Notes: generated by a model from the letters alone, not told the origin. Shown: positions 1 through 7,648, numbered from the stretch's first letter. The stretch: 13,721 nt of DNA from Falsiroseomonas sp044348345 (GCA_044348345.1 JBIKSZ010000091.1:1-13721); one strand, 5' to 3'. Translations and numbers: made by a program.

Positions 1-1129
1 GGATCAGCGCAACCAGCGCCGCCGAGCAGCGGCGAATCATCTCCGGCACCTTCGAGACGGGCACGGAGACGTCGTTCTTCACGCTCGCGCCCTCGCGCTT
101 CTGCGCCTCGGGGTGTTCCTCGCGGATCCGCCAGAGCTTCTGGGCCTGCGCCTCGCTTTCGGCGAGTGCGGCGTCGAGCACCTCTCCGGCCTCCATCGCC
201 TCGGCCAGCACCTCCTCGGCCATGCCGCGCAGCGCGGCATCGGGGCGCGGGGAGGCGAGGTCCACCAGCACGTAGTGATCCGCGCGCGTGGCCAGCGGCA
301 GGGTCACGCCCTCGATATGGCGCACGGCGAAATCAACGCCGAGGCCCGACATGTATTCGAAGGCGCGCACCGCGCTTTCGTCGCGGCCGCGGAAGCGGCG
401 GAACAGCGCGAGCGCGGCCTCCTCATCCGCCACGGCGCAGAAGGCGAGCGCCGTGTCCTGCGGGCGCGGAAAGAGGCGCAGCACCGCGGCCGTCACGATG
501 CCAAGCGTGCCTTCCGCCCCCACCAGCAGGTGGCGCAGCGCGTAGCCGGTGTTGTCCTTGCGCAGGCGCCTCAGCCCGTTCCAGATGGTGCCATCGGGCA
601 GCACGGCCTCAAGACCCAGCATCAATTCGCGCGCATTGCCGTAGCGCACCGTCGTGTTGCCCCCGGCATTGGTGGACAGCACCCCGCCGATCGTCGCCGT
701 GCCCTCGGCCCCGAGGCTGAGCGGGAAGAGGCAGCCGGCTTCCGCCGCGGCCTGCTGCGCGGCCTTCAGCACCATCCCCGCTTCCACCGTCATGGTCATG
801 TCGGCGGAGTCGAGGTCGCGCAGCCGGTTCATGCGGGACAGCGACAGCACCAGATGCCGCCCGGTTTCGTCCGGAGTCGCCCCGCCCACCATCGATGTGT
901 TGCCGCCCTGGGGCGTGATCGGCGTGCCGGTCTCGGCGCAGAGTCGGACGACGGCCGCAACCTCCGCGGTGCTGGCCGGCCGCGCGACGGCCACCGCCCG
1001 GCCCTGGTACAGGGCGCGCCAATCGGCGAGGTGGGGCGCCATGTCGCCCGAGTCGGTCAGCAGCCCCTTCGGGCCGAGGATGGCGGCAAGCCGGCCGAGC
1101 AGGCCGGACGGGAGATGGGTGTCGGGCAT
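1..1129 (-). CDS. FAD-binding oxidoreductase (FAD-linked oxidase, D-2-hydroxyacid dehydrogenase type), 3' end outside window
   Basis: Partial gene: 376 codons run from ATG at 1129 off the left edge; the family is usually about 460-480 residues, so roughly 90-100 C-terminal residues are missing. The sequence shows a PCMH-type FAD-binding domain: RPASTAEVAAVVRLC (50-64), the pyrophosphate-binding stretch TPQGGNTSMVGGATP (72-86), AEGTATIGGVLSTNAGGN (141-158) and GAEGTLGIVTAAVLRLFP (204-221). KNDVSVPVS (351-359) matches the KxDxSxP segment of the FAD-oxidase C-terminal domain. Such flavoenzymes oxidise D-2-hydroxyacids such as D-lactate, glycolate or D-2-hydroxyglutarate; the substrate cannot be told from the visible part. 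The ATG is preceded by a GAGGAA Shine-Dalgarno (1132-1137, minus strand). It lies 60 bp downstream of the second chromate-transporter gene, so it may be the last gene of that run. The product class is secure, the substrate is not. Confidence 0.9.
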   Translation of the reverse strand, partial: MPDTHLPSGLLGRLAAILGPKGLLTDSGDMAPHLADWRALYQGRAVAVARPASTAEVAAVVRLCAETGTPITPQGGNTSMVGGATPDETGRHLVLSLSRMNRLRDLDSADMTMTVEAGMVLKAAQQAAAEAGCLFPLSLGAEGTATIGGVLSTNAGGNTTVRYGNARELMLGLEAVLPDGTIWNGLRRLRKDNTGYALRHLLVGAEGTLGIVTAAVLRLFPRPQDTALAFCAVADEEAALALFRRFRGRDESAVRAFEYMSGLGVDFAVRHIEGVTLPLATRADHYVLVDLASPRPDAALRGMAEEVLAEAMEAGEVLDAALAESEAQAQKLWRIREEHPEAQKREGASVKNDVSVPVSKVPEMIRRCSAALVALI

Positions 1130-1189
1130 CGTTCCTCGCATATAGCCCCGCCCGCCGGCGCTGTCGCCCGCTGCCCGGCCTCGACCGCG

Positions 1190-1732
1190 CTACAGGAGTG
1201 CCGCCCCCACCGCCGCCCCCGCCGCCAGCACCCAGAGCGGGCTGCGGTCGCTGCGCCAGACGAACAGCGTGGAGCCCAGCGTCAGCGCGACCGCCACCCA
1301 CCCGCTCGCTGCTGCCTGCCCCAGCAGGATGCCCGATGCCAGGATCAGCCCGACCGCGACGGGGACCAGCCCCTTCTCCACCAGGCGCATCCCCGCCCGG
1401 CCGGCCAGCCGCGTGCGCACTCGGCAGAAGCCATAGGCGAGCAGGCCAGAGGGGATGGTCATGGCCGCGGTGGCGACCAGCATCCCGGCGAGGCCCGCCA
1501 CCTGCCAACCGATCAGCCCCACCACCAGCACATTCGGCCCGGGCGCGGCCTGTGCGAGCGCGAAGAGCTGGGTGAAGCGCGCATCGTTCATCCAGCCATG
1601 CACATCCACCACCAGGCGGTTCATCTCCGGCACCACCGCGATGCCCCCGCCAACGGCGATCAGCGAGATCGACATGAAGCCGATGGCCAATTGCCACAGG
1701 ATGCTGCCGGGGGAGGTGGTGCCCTCGGTCAC
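1190..1732 (-). CDS. chrA: Chromate transporter, half-size CHR protein (second of pair, ChrA C-terminal-half type)
   Basis: A 180-residue hydrophobic membrane protein of the CHR (chromate ion transporter) family. The half-signatures are GGGIAVVPEM (28-37) and QAAPGPNVLVVGLIGW (61-76), followed by several hydrophobic segments to the C terminus. Family members expel chromate; single-domain (about 180-aa) forms work as pairs encoded by adjacent genes. I chose the GTG at 1732 rather than the ATG at 1759: the GTG overlaps the TGA of the preceding gene (GTGA) and has GGAGGG (1740-1745, minus strand) 7 nt upstream, while the ATG would add 9 residues and deepen the overlap. The pair corresponds to the two halves of a full-length ChrA. 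Actual chromate transport is inferred from family only; some CHR proteins have no demonstrated substrate. Confidence 0.88.
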   Translation of the reverse strand: MTEGTTSPGSILWQLAIGFMSISLIAVGGGIAVVPEMNRLVVDVHGWMNDARFTQLFALAQAAPGPNVLVVGLIGWQVAGLAGMLVATAAMTIPSGLLAYGFCRVRTRLAGRAGMRLVEKGLVPVAVGLILASGILLGQAAASGWVAVALTLGSTLFVWRSDRSPLWVLAAGAAVGAALL

Positions 1733-2280
1733 GGCGCATCCCTCCGCCGCAGCGTCCACCAGGCGGCGGCGATGCCGAAGGGCGCGAGGCCGAGCACGAT
1801 CACCGGCAGTGGCACGCGCAGCAGCGCGCCGGCCAGCGCCGCGATACCGACCGCCACGAGCGCGGGCGGCGGCTTCAGGTTCTGCGTCATCTTGAGCGCG
1901 GTGCCGATCACCATCCCCGCCGCGGCCGCGCCGGTGCCGGCCAGCACCGCCTTGACCAGCGGCAGCTCTCCCCAGCGGTCATGTGCGATCGCCAGCAGCA
2001 GCAGGACGCAGAGCGGCCCCCCGAACAGGCCGAGCGGCGCCACCAGCGCGCCCGCCGCGCCGCGCCACCTTTCACCGAGGAAGATCGCGACATTCAGCGC
2101 ATTCGGCCCTGGCAGCGCCTGGCCGAGCCCGAGCACCTCGGCATAGTCTTGGTCGGTGAGCCAGCGCTTTTCCTCGACCAGCGTGCGCCGCGCCCAGGCG
2201 TTCACCCCGCCGAACCCGATCAGGCCGATCCGAAGATAGGTCAGGAATATCTGACTGACGGTCGGTGGATCGGGTGGCAT
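1729..2280 (-). CDS. chrA: Chromate transporter, half-size CHR protein (first of pair, ChrA N-terminal-half type)
   Basis: A 183-residue CHR-family membrane protein. It carries the N-terminal-half motifs: LRIGLIGFGGVNAW (16-29), the acidic loop VEEKRWLTDQDY (35-46) and ALPGPNALNVAIFLGERWRG (55-74), then four or so hydrophobic segments between about 78 and 176. With the overlapping downstream gene it makes up the equivalent of a full-length ChrA, split into two proteins. The reading frame is open another 56 codons upstream, but homologues begin a few residues before the first membrane segment, so ATG 2280 is preferred; it lacks a clear Shine-Dalgarno. It starts 52 bp after the sua5 stop on the same strand. 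The proline-rich FGGVN/PGPN motifs are intact, so nothing suggests decay. Confidence 0.88.
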   Translation of the reverse strand: MPPDPPTVSQIFLTYLRIGLIGFGGVNAWARRTLVEEKRWLTDQDYAEVLGLGQALPGPNALNVAIFLGERWRGAAGALVAPLGLFGGPLCVLLLLAIAHDRWGELPLVKAVLAGTGAAAAGMVIGTALKMTQNLKPPPALVAVGIAALAGALLRVPLPVIVLGLAPFGIAAAWWTLRRRDAP

Positions 2281-2332
2281 GGAGCCAGCGGAAACCGGGT
2301 GCGGCGGGCGATCAAGCCCCGCTGGCGGCGGG

Positions 2333-3304
2333 TCAGCCACGCGGCGCCGCGGCCCGCGCCAGCCGGTCGGCGATCGCCGCCCCCAGCCCCTCCTCTGGCA
2401 CTGGCATGGCTGCGATTCGCCGAAGTCCGAGCCGCTGTCCTTCCGCATCCAGCCAGCGCAGCCCGGCGAACAACCGCCGCGCGGCTTCCGCCACGTCGCC
2501 GCCGGGCGAGAGGTTCCACATCGCGCCAGCCCCGGGCAGCGGCGCCGGGCCGAAGGCCAGCAGCACCTCGTCCTGACCGAGCTCCGTCGCCTCCAGCCGC
2601 ACCGGCAGGGCGGGGGCGTAGTGGGACAGCATCATCCCTGGGCTGCGGAGGCTCTGTGTCGCCGTGCCGGCCGCGAGCGGCAGGGGCCGACCGACCGGGC
2701 CGATCGCCGCCTCGATCGCCTCCACCGGCACCCCGCCCGGGCGCAACAGCGCCGCGCCGCCGGCCGAGAGATCGAGCACCGTGCTCTCCACCCCCACCGT
2801 GCAGGGGCCGCCATCGAGCACCGCCGCAATCCGGCCCGTGAGCCCCGCCAGCACATGTGCGACCGTTGTCGGGCTGACGCCGCCCGAGCGATTGGCCGAG
2901 GGCGCCGCGATCGGCGTCCCCGCGCGCAGCAGCAGATCGAGCGCCAGCGGATGGGCCGGCACCCGCACCGCCAGCGTGTCGAGCCCGGCGCCGGCCAGCA
3001 GATCCACCCGGCAGGTCGGGCGGCGGGGCAGCACCAGGGTCAGGGGCCCGGGCCAGAAGCGACGGGCCAACTCCCGCGCGCGGTCATCGGCGCGCACCTC
3101 CTCGAAGGCGGCGTCGGACCCCGGAAAATGGCAGATCAGCGGGTTGAATTGCGGCCGGCCCTTGGCGGCGAAGATGCCCGCCACCGCCGCGCCGTTCCGC
3201 GCATCGCCGCCAAGCCCGTAGACCGTCTCCGTCGGGAAGGCGACGAGCTCGCCCGCCCGCAGCAGCGCGGCGGCTTCCGCGACATCGGCGATCAGTCGCG
3301 TCAT
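2333..3304 (-). CDS. sua5: L-threonylcarbamoyladenylate synthase (Sua5/YrdC/YwlC family, long Sua5 form)
   Basis: Makes threonylcarbamoyl-AMP from threonine, bicarbonate and ATP, the first step of the t6A37 modification of ANN-decoding tRNAs, in the cytoplasm. 323 residues. The YrdC catalytic domain (about 8-190) shows FPTETVYGLGGDA (23-35), KGRPQFNPL (48-56), SANRSGGVSPTT (136-147), ESTVLDL (173-179) and LRPGGVP (187-193). The linker SPGMMLSHYAP (221-231) and an additional C-terminal domain (about 235-323) make it the Sua5 type rather than the short TsaC type. The start is the ATG at 3304, whose first bases overlap the TGA of cysQ (ATGA), a typical translational-coupling junction. The frame is open further upstream but that part lies inside cysQ and looks like shadow sequence. 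All motifs are intact; high confidence. Confidence 0.95.
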   Translation of the reverse strand: MTRLIADVAEAAALLRAGELVAFPTETVYGLGGDARNGAAVAGIFAAKGRPQFNPLICHFPGSDAAFEEVRADDRARELARRFWPGPLTLVLPRRPTCRVDLLAGAGLDTLAVRVPAHPLALDLLLRAGTPIAAPSANRSGGVSPTTVAHVLAGLTGRIAAVLDGGPCTVGVESTVLDLSAGGAALLRPGGVPVEAIEAAIGPVGRPLPLAAGTATQSLRSPGMMLSHYAPALPVRLEATELGQDEVLLAFGPAPLPGAGAMWNLSPGGDVAEAARRLFAGLRWLDAEGQRLGLRRIAAMPVPEEGLGAAIADRLARAAAPRG

Positions 3305-4065
3305 GCCGCGCCGCGCGCGAGGAAACCGGGGTTGCGCCAGCCGGGCTTGCCGTAGCTGAGTGCGGCACCGTCCCAATCGGCCATTCGCCCGCCCGCGGCC
3401 AGCAGCACGGCCTCGGGCGCCGCGGTGTCCCATTCCATGGTGGGGCCGAAGCGGGGGTAGAGGTCGGCCGTGCCCTCCGCCAGGCGGCAGAATTTCTCGG
3501 CGCTGCCGATGTTCACGATGCGCTGCGCGCCATGCGCCTTGGCGAAATCGGCGATGCGCGGGTCCGTCTGGTAGTGGCGGCTGGCGATGACGAGCGGCCC
3601 CTCGGGCGGGAAGCCCCGCACCCTGATCGGGCTGCGCCGGCCGGCGGCGTCCTCCTTCCAGGCCGGACCGCCGACGATGCCGCCGAACACCTCCCCGGTC
3701 GCGGGCAGCGCGACGACGCCGAGCAGCGGCCGCCCGGCCTCCACCAGACCGATATTGGTGGCGAAGCTGTCATGCCCGGCGGCGAATTCGCGCGTGCCGT
3801 CGAGCGGGTCCACCAGCCAGAACCGCCCGCCCGGCGCGGCGGCGACCAGCCCGGCCTCGAATTCCTCCTCCGCCACCACGGGATAGGGGGCGCCGGCGCG
3901 CAGCCCCTCCACGATCAGCGCCTCGGCGATGCGGTCGGCGGCGGTCACGGGGCTGGCGTCGCGCTTCTGCTCGACCGCGAAGCCGGCCTTGCGCACCGCC
4001 ATCACCGCCGCCGCGGCCTCGCGGGCGAGCTTCGTGGCCAAGGCGAGCAGGGTTTCGGGTTCCAT
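3301..4065 (-). CDS. cysQ: 3'(2'),5'-bisphosphate nucleotidase CysQ (inositol monophosphatase superfamily)
   Basis: Expected to hydrolyse 3'-phosphoadenosine 5'-phosphate (PAP) to AMP, removing the inhibitory by-product of sulfate assimilation and other PAPS reactions; Mg2+-dependent and inhibited by lithium. 254 residues, the usual size. Motifs in order: SPVTAAD (38-44), VAEEE (64-68), the metal-binding DPLDGTREF (86-94), GSAEKFCRLAEG (187-198) and WDTAAPEAVLLAAGG (212-226). The last two are typical of CysQ, although inositol-monophosphatase activity cannot be excluded from sequence alone. ATG 4065 has an AAGG Shine-Dalgarno (4073-4076, minus strand) 7 nt upstream. It is the first gene of the minus-strand run and overlaps sua5 by 4 bp. 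It is divergent from pepA. Confidence 0.94.
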   Translation of the reverse strand: MEPETLLALATKLAREAAAAVMAVRKAGFAVEQKRDASPVTAADRIAEALIVEGLRAGAPYPVVAEEEFEAGLVAAAPGGRFWLVDPLDGTREFAAGHDSFATNIGLVEAGRPLLGVVALPATGEVFGGIVGGPAWKEDAAGRRSPIRVRGFPPEGPLVIASRHYQTDPRIADFAKAHGAQRIVNIGSAEKFCRLAEGTADLYPRFGPTMEWDTAAPEAVLLAAGGRMADWDGAALSYGKPGWRNPGFLARGAA

Positions 4066-4177
4066 GCAGCGGCCTTACCTCTCTGGGCGCCCCCCGCCAA
4101 GCAGCCCCGCCGCTTGCCGCCGCGCCCTCCACCGGTGGTAGGTTGGGGGGAGAAAGCCCCCAACGGATCCGCGCCGC
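4066..4177. promoter_or_regulatory. Divergent intergenic region between cysQ and pepA
   Basis: These 112 bp must hold the promoters of both divergent units unless they lie inside coding sequence. On the plus strand a possible sigma-70-type pair is TTGCCG (4114-4119) and TAGGTT (4139-4144), but the spacer is 19 bp, so it is only a candidate. I see no convincing pair for cysQ. The pepA ATG lacks a strong Shine-Dalgarno; the nearest purine stretch at a useful distance is GGAT (4165-4168). Confidence 0.35.
4142..4164 (+). other. Inverted repeat / possible leader hairpin upstream of pepA
   Basis: GTTGGGGG (4142-4149) and CCCCCAAC (4157-4164) are perfect 8-bp inverted arms around a 7-nt loop, ending 13 nt before the pepA ATG. 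It has no T-tract, so it is not a terminator. It could be an operator or a leader hairpin; if transcription starts just after the candidate -10 at 4139-4144, the left arm would not be fully in the RNA. Confidence 0.45.
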
Positions 4178-5650
4178 ATGCCCGACATTGCCTTCGTGAA
4201 GCCCGCCCTGCCGAAGACCGGCGTCCTGGTGCTGCCGATGACCGAGGGCGACCCGCCCGCGGGCCTCGCGCGGGAGGCTGCGGAGGCCACGGGCGGCCTG
4301 CTCCCCAAGGCGCTGGAGGCCGCTGGCTTCAAGGGGCGCAAGGGCCAGGTGACCACGCTCTACGCCCTCGGCCCCTGGTCGAAAGTGGTTGCGCTCGGGC
4401 TCGGCAAGCCGGCCGATCTCGGCCCCGAGGCGGTGGAAGCCGCGGGCGGCGCGCTGGTGCCGGCCATCGCCACGGAGCGTGAGGTGCTGGTCGCGACCGA
4501 TGCGCTGGACGCAGGGCTTGCCGCGCATCTCGCCTTCGGCGCGACGCTCCGCGCCTGGCGCTTCGACCGCTACCGCACCACGGAGAAGGAGGAGGACAAG
4601 CCGAAGCTCGAACGGCTTGCCTTCGCCACGCCGGGGGCTGCGGCCGCCAAATCCGCCTTTGCGCCGCTGCGCGCCATCGCGGACGGCGTGTTCCTGACGC
4701 GGGAGCTGGTCAGCGAGCCGCCGAATGTCCTGCACCCCGTCGAATTCGCCGAACGCTGCAAGGGGCTGGAGCGGCTCGGCGTCGAGGTCGAGGTGCTGGG
4801 CCCGAAGGAGATGAAGCGCCTCGGCTTCGGCGCGCTGCTCGGCGTTGCGCAGGGTTCGGCGCAGGAACCGCGGATGGTGGTCATGACCTGGCGCGGCGCG
4901 CCGAAGGGGAAGAGGCAGAAGCCCATCGCGCTGATCGGCAAGGGCGTCACCTTCGACACGGGCGGCATCTCCATCAAGCCGGCCGCGGGGATGGAGGACA
5001 TGAAGTGGGACATGGCCGGCGCCGGCGCCGTGGTAGGTGCGATGGCAGCACTCGCCGGGCGCAAGGCCAAGGCGGATGTCGTCGGCCTGGTCGGGCTGGT
5101 GGAGAACATGCCGTCCGGCACCGCGCAGCGGCCGGGCGATGTGGTGAAATCCTATTCCGGCCAGACGGTGGAGGTGATCAACACCGATGCCGAAGGCCGC
5201 CTCGTTCTGGCGGATGTCATGTGGTACTGCCAGGAACGCTTCGACCCGCGCTGCATGGTGGACCTCGCGACGCTGACAGGCGCGATCATCATCGCGCTCG
5301 GCCACGAGCATGCGGGGTTGTTCAGCAATGATGACGACCTGGCGCAGCGCATCGCGGCCGCCGGCAAGGCGGTGGGCGAGGCGTGCTGGCGCATGCCGCT
5401 CGGCGAGGCGTATGACAAGCAGATCCGCTCCGACATCGCCGACATGAAGAATGTCGGCGGCCGGCCCGCCGGGTCCGTCACCGCCGCGCAATTCCTGCAG
5501 CGCTTCACCAACGGCAAGCCCTGGGCGCATCTCGACATCGCGGGCACGGCCTGGAGTGCGAAGGACCAGCCGACCGTGCCGAAGGGTGCGACCGCCTTCG
5601 GCGTGCGCCTGCTGGACCGGCTGGTGCAGGAGATGGCGGAGGAAGGCTGA
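4178..5650 (+). CDS. pepA: Leucyl aminopeptidase PepA (peptidase family M17)
   Basis: A cytoplasmic, hexameric, two-metal aminopeptidase that removes N-terminal residues such as leucine from peptides; in some bacteria PepA also binds DNA. 490 residues, normal for the family. The variable N-terminal domain covers about 1-165 and the catalytic domain 170-488. By alignment of spacing with the bovine lens enzyme, all metal ligands and catalytic residues are present: K255 and D260 in IGKGVTFDTGG, K267 in SIKP, D278 in KWDMAG, and D337, E339 and R341 in the signature NTDAEGRL (336-343). The ATG at 4178 fits the family N terminus (PDIAFVKP). It is the first gene of a plus-strand unit with a second M17 gene 24 bp downstream and holC after it; pepA-holC adjacency is a known arrangement in Proteobacteria. 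Confidence 0.96.
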   Translation: MPDIAFVKPALPKTGVLVLPMTEGDPPAGLAREAAEATGGLLPKALEAAGFKGRKGQVTTLYALGPWSKVVALGLGKPADLGPEAVEAAGGALVPAIATEREVLVATDALDAGLAAHLAFGATLRAWRFDRYRTTEKEEDKPKLERLAFATPGAAAAKSAFAPLRAIADGVFLTRELVSEPPNVLHPVEFAERCKGLERLGVEVEVLGPKEMKRLGFGALLGVAQGSAQEPRMVVMTWRGAPKGKRQKPIALIGKGVTFDTGGISIKPAAGMEDMKWDMAGAGAVVGAMAALAGRKAKADVVGLVGLVENMPSGTAQRPGDVVKSYSGQTVEVINTDAEGRLVLADVMWYCQERFDPRCMVDLATLTGAIIIALGHEHAGLFSNDDDLAQRIAAAGKAVGEACWRMPLGEAYDKQIRSDIADMKNVGGRPAGSVTAAQFLQRFTNGKPWAHLDIAGTAWSAKDQPTVPKGATAFGVRLLDRLVQEMAEEG

Positions 5651-5674
5651 GCGTTTCGGCATGGGCAGCGCGCG

Positions 5675-7162
5675 ATGCTGAAGCTCGGCATCCGTTCGCG
5701 GCCAGCCGATCCCGCGCTGCCGCGCATCATCCCGGTGCGGGAGGGCCAGATCCCGCCGCGCTTCGCTGTCGTTGCCACCAGGCTCGGCTTCAGCGGCAAG
5801 GCAGGCGAGATCGCAGAGCCCACCGGCGCCACGCGCAGCATCCTGCTCGGCCTGGGCCACGCAACGACGCGGCGTGCCGTTGAGGCCGCTGGCGCCGCGG
5901 CAGCCGCGCGTCTCACGGAGGCGCCGCACATCGTCCTCGAAGCCGATCCGCCGGTCGGCGCGACTGAGATCGCCTGGCTCGCGGCGGGCATCGCGCTCAG
6001 ATCCTGGCGGTTCGACACGCATCGCACGCGCGACCTCACGCCAGGGACACAGAGGCTCAGCGTCGTGGCGCCGCAGGCGAAGGTCGCGCGCGCGGCCTGG
6101 GCGCGGCAGGAGGCCGCGGTGCGCGGCTGCCTCTTCGCGCGCGACCTGGTCTCCGAGCCTGCCAACCACCTGACGACGCGCCGCTTCGCGCAGCGGCTGG
6201 AAGCGCTCGCGGAATTCGGCATCCATGTGGATGTGCTGGGGCGGAAGCGGCTGGCGCGGGCAGGCTTTGGCGGGTTGCTCGCGGTCGGCGGGGCTGCGGA
6301 CTCGCCGCCGCGCCTCGCCGTGCTGCGCTGGCGCGGCAGCTTTGATGCGCCGCCCGTTGCCTTCATCGGCAAGGGCCTCGTCTTCGACACCGGTGGCCTC
6401 TCGATCAAGCCGGCGGCGGGGATGGAGGCGATGCGCGCCGACATGGCCGGCGCCGCGGCCTGCGCGGGGGCGATGCTGGCGCTCGCGCTGCGTCGCTCGC
6501 CGGCGCCCGCCATCGCTGTGCTGGCCTTGGCGGAAAACGCGACGGGGGCGGCGAGCTACCGCCCGTCCGACGTGATCCACACCCTTTCGGGCCGCACGGT
6601 GGAGGTGGTGGACACCGACGCGGAAGGCCGCCTGGTGCTGGCCGATGCGCTGACCTTCGCTGCCGGGATGCGCCCGCGCGCGATGGTGGATGTGGCAACC
6701 CTGACGGGCGCGATCATCTCCGCGCTCGGGCATCATCGCGCCGGGCTGTTCGGCAATGACGCGGCGCTGATGTCGGCGCTGGCCGCCGCCGGGGATGCGG
6801 TGGGCGAGCCGCTCTGGCCCATGCCGATCGGTGCCGGCCATCGCGCGGATCTGGCGAGTGACATCGCCGATTTGCGCCAATGCGTGCCCTCGGCGCGCGG
6901 GGAGGGCGGCTGGCCCGCGCGCTTCATCCCCGATGCATGTCACGCCGCGGCGTTCCTGCGCGAATTCGCGGGTGCTGCGCCTTGGGCGCATCTGGATATC
7001 GCCGGGGTGGATACGGCGGAGGCACCGCATGCGCTCGGGCCCGCCGGTGCGACGGGCTTCGGCGTCCGGCTGCTCGACCAGCTGGTCGAGGCGCAGTTCG
7101 AGACGCCGGACCACCACGCGCCGTCAGCCTTCCCCGTGGCGTCCATCTCCGGTCGCGTGTAG
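5675..7162 (+). CDS. Second M17 leucyl aminopeptidase family protein (diverged PepA paralogue)
   Basis: 495 residues, same fold and family as the gene just upstream, but clearly diverged, especially in the N-terminal half (about 1-150). The catalytic set is complete with the same spacing: K233 and D238 in IGKGLVFDTGG, K245 in SIKP, D256 in RADMAG, and D315, E317 and R319 in DTDAEGRL (313-320). An active zinc/manganese aminopeptidase is therefore expected. Compared with the upstream PepA it has a longer loop near 402-418 (CVPSARGEGGWPARF), at the place where PepA has MKNVGGRPAG, and a C-terminal tail past the conserved FGVRLLDQLVE (462-472) of about 23 residues. Both differences could alter substrate choice or oligomer contacts. 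The ATG at 5675 has only a weak Shine-Dalgarno; an ATG at 5661 is out of frame. It sits between pepA (24 bp) and holC (10 bp), presumably one transcript. Activity and substrate are inferred. Confidence 0.93.
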   Translation: MLKLGIRSRPADPALPRIIPVREGQIPPRFAVVATRLGFSGKAGEIAEPTGATRSILLGLGHATTRRAVEAAGAAAAARLTEAPHIVLEADPPVGATEIAWLAAGIALRSWRFDTHRTRDLTPGTQRLSVVAPQAKVARAAWARQEAAVRGCLFARDLVSEPANHLTTRRFAQRLEALAEFGIHVDVLGRKRLARAGFGGLLAVGGAADSPPRLAVLRWRGSFDAPPVAFIGKGLVFDTGGLSIKPAAGMEAMRADMAGAAACAGAMLALALRRSPAPAIAVLALAENATGAASYRPSDVIHTLSGRTVEVVDTDAEGRLVLADALTFAAGMRPRAMVDVATLTGAIISALGHHRAGLFGNDAALMSALAAAGDAVGEPLWPMPIGAGHRADLASDIADLRQCVPSARGEGGWPARFIPDACHAAAFLREFAGAAPWAHLDIAGVDTAEAPHALGPAGATGFGVRLLDQLVEAQFETPDHHAPSAFPVASISGRV

Positions 7163-7172
7163 AGCCCGCGCC

Positions 7173-7634
7173 ATGGCGGAGATCGGCTTCTACCACCTCA
7201 CCCAGACGCCGCTGGAACAGGCGCTGCCGAAGCTGCTTGGGCGCGTGCTGGCCTCTGGCGGGCGCGCGATGGTGCTGCTGGCGACGCGTGAGCGGCTGGA
7301 GGCGCTGGATGCCGCGCTCTGGACCAGCCCCGACCCCGATTGGCTGCCGCATGGCACGCCGACCATGGGCCATGCCGAACTCCAGCCGATCTGGCTGACG
7401 ACCGAGGATGCCGGCGAGGCCGGTGCCCCGAACGGCGCGCGCTTCCTGGTCCTGCTGGAGGGGCGGGAGAGCGCGCGGCTCGATCGCTTCGACCGCGTGC
7501 TCGACCTGTTCGATGGCGCGGACGAGGCGGCGGTGGAGGCCGCGCGCCTGCGCTGGAAGGCCGCGAAGGCGGCGGGCCATGTGCTGACCTATTGGCAGCA
7601 GGGCCCGCGCGGCTGGGAGAAAAAGGCGGGCTGA
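7173..7634 (+). CDS. holC: DNA polymerase III subunit chi
   Basis: Accessory subunit of the clamp-loader complex; in E. coli it links the holoenzyme to single-stranded DNA-binding protein through SSB's C-terminal tail and pairs with psi. 153 residues, the usual size. Family hallmarks: the start EIGFYHLTQTPLEQALPKLL (3-22), RAMVLLATRERLEALDAALW (31-50), WLPHGT (57-62), QPIWLTT (71-77) and NGARFLVLLEG (87-97), followed by the C-terminal helix with RWKAAKAAGHVLTYWQQ (127-143). ATG 7173 gives the canonical N terminus; the frame is open upstream but that is inside the aminopeptidase gene. It lies 10 bp after the second M17 gene, last in the unit, with a terminator-like hairpin over its stop. Psi (holD) is often unrecognised in alphaproteobacteria and is not seen here. 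Confidence 0.94.
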   Translation: MAEIGFYHLTQTPLEQALPKLLGRVLASGGRAMVLLATRERLEALDAALWTSPDPDWLPHGTPTMGHAELQPIWLTTEDAGEAGAPNGARFLVLLEGRESARLDRFDRVLDLFDGADEAAVEAARLRWKAAKAAGHVLTYWQQGPRGWEKKAG

Positions 7635-7648
7635 ACGCCCGCTCTTTT
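7625..7648 (+). terminator. Rho-independent terminator candidate overlapping the holC stop
   Basis: GCGGGC (7626-7631) and GCCCGC (7637-7642) form a 6-bp GC stem, extendable by one G-T pair (7625/7643), around the loop TGAAC, and are followed by CTTTT. The stem starts inside the last holC codons and the stop codon is in the loop. Spacing and T-run fit an intrinsic terminator for the pepA-holC unit. A second GC stem (GCGCGC 7666-7671 / 7677-7682) follows without T-tract. Confidence 0.6.

Noticed and set aside
1733..1759. ATG 1759 as start of the second chromate-transporter gene
   Set aside because: It would add 9 residues overlapping the previous gene, whereas GTG 1732 has GGAGGG at 7 nt and a GTGA overlap. 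It remains possible.
113..2146. A 677-codon plus-strand open frame opposite the FAD oxidoreductase and both chromate-transporter genes
   Set aside because: The translation is low-complexity Arg/His/Gln/Gly-rich with no family motifs, typical of antisense frames in GC-rich DNA; the minus-strand genes here have clear motifs and starts.
3770..7117. A 1115-codon minus-strand open frame running antisense to pepA and its paralogue and into cysQ
   Set aside because: Its length reflects scarcity of stop codons opposite GC3-rich genes. Its product is Arg/His/Gly-rich without recognisable domains, while the plus-strand frames encode complete M17 enzymes.
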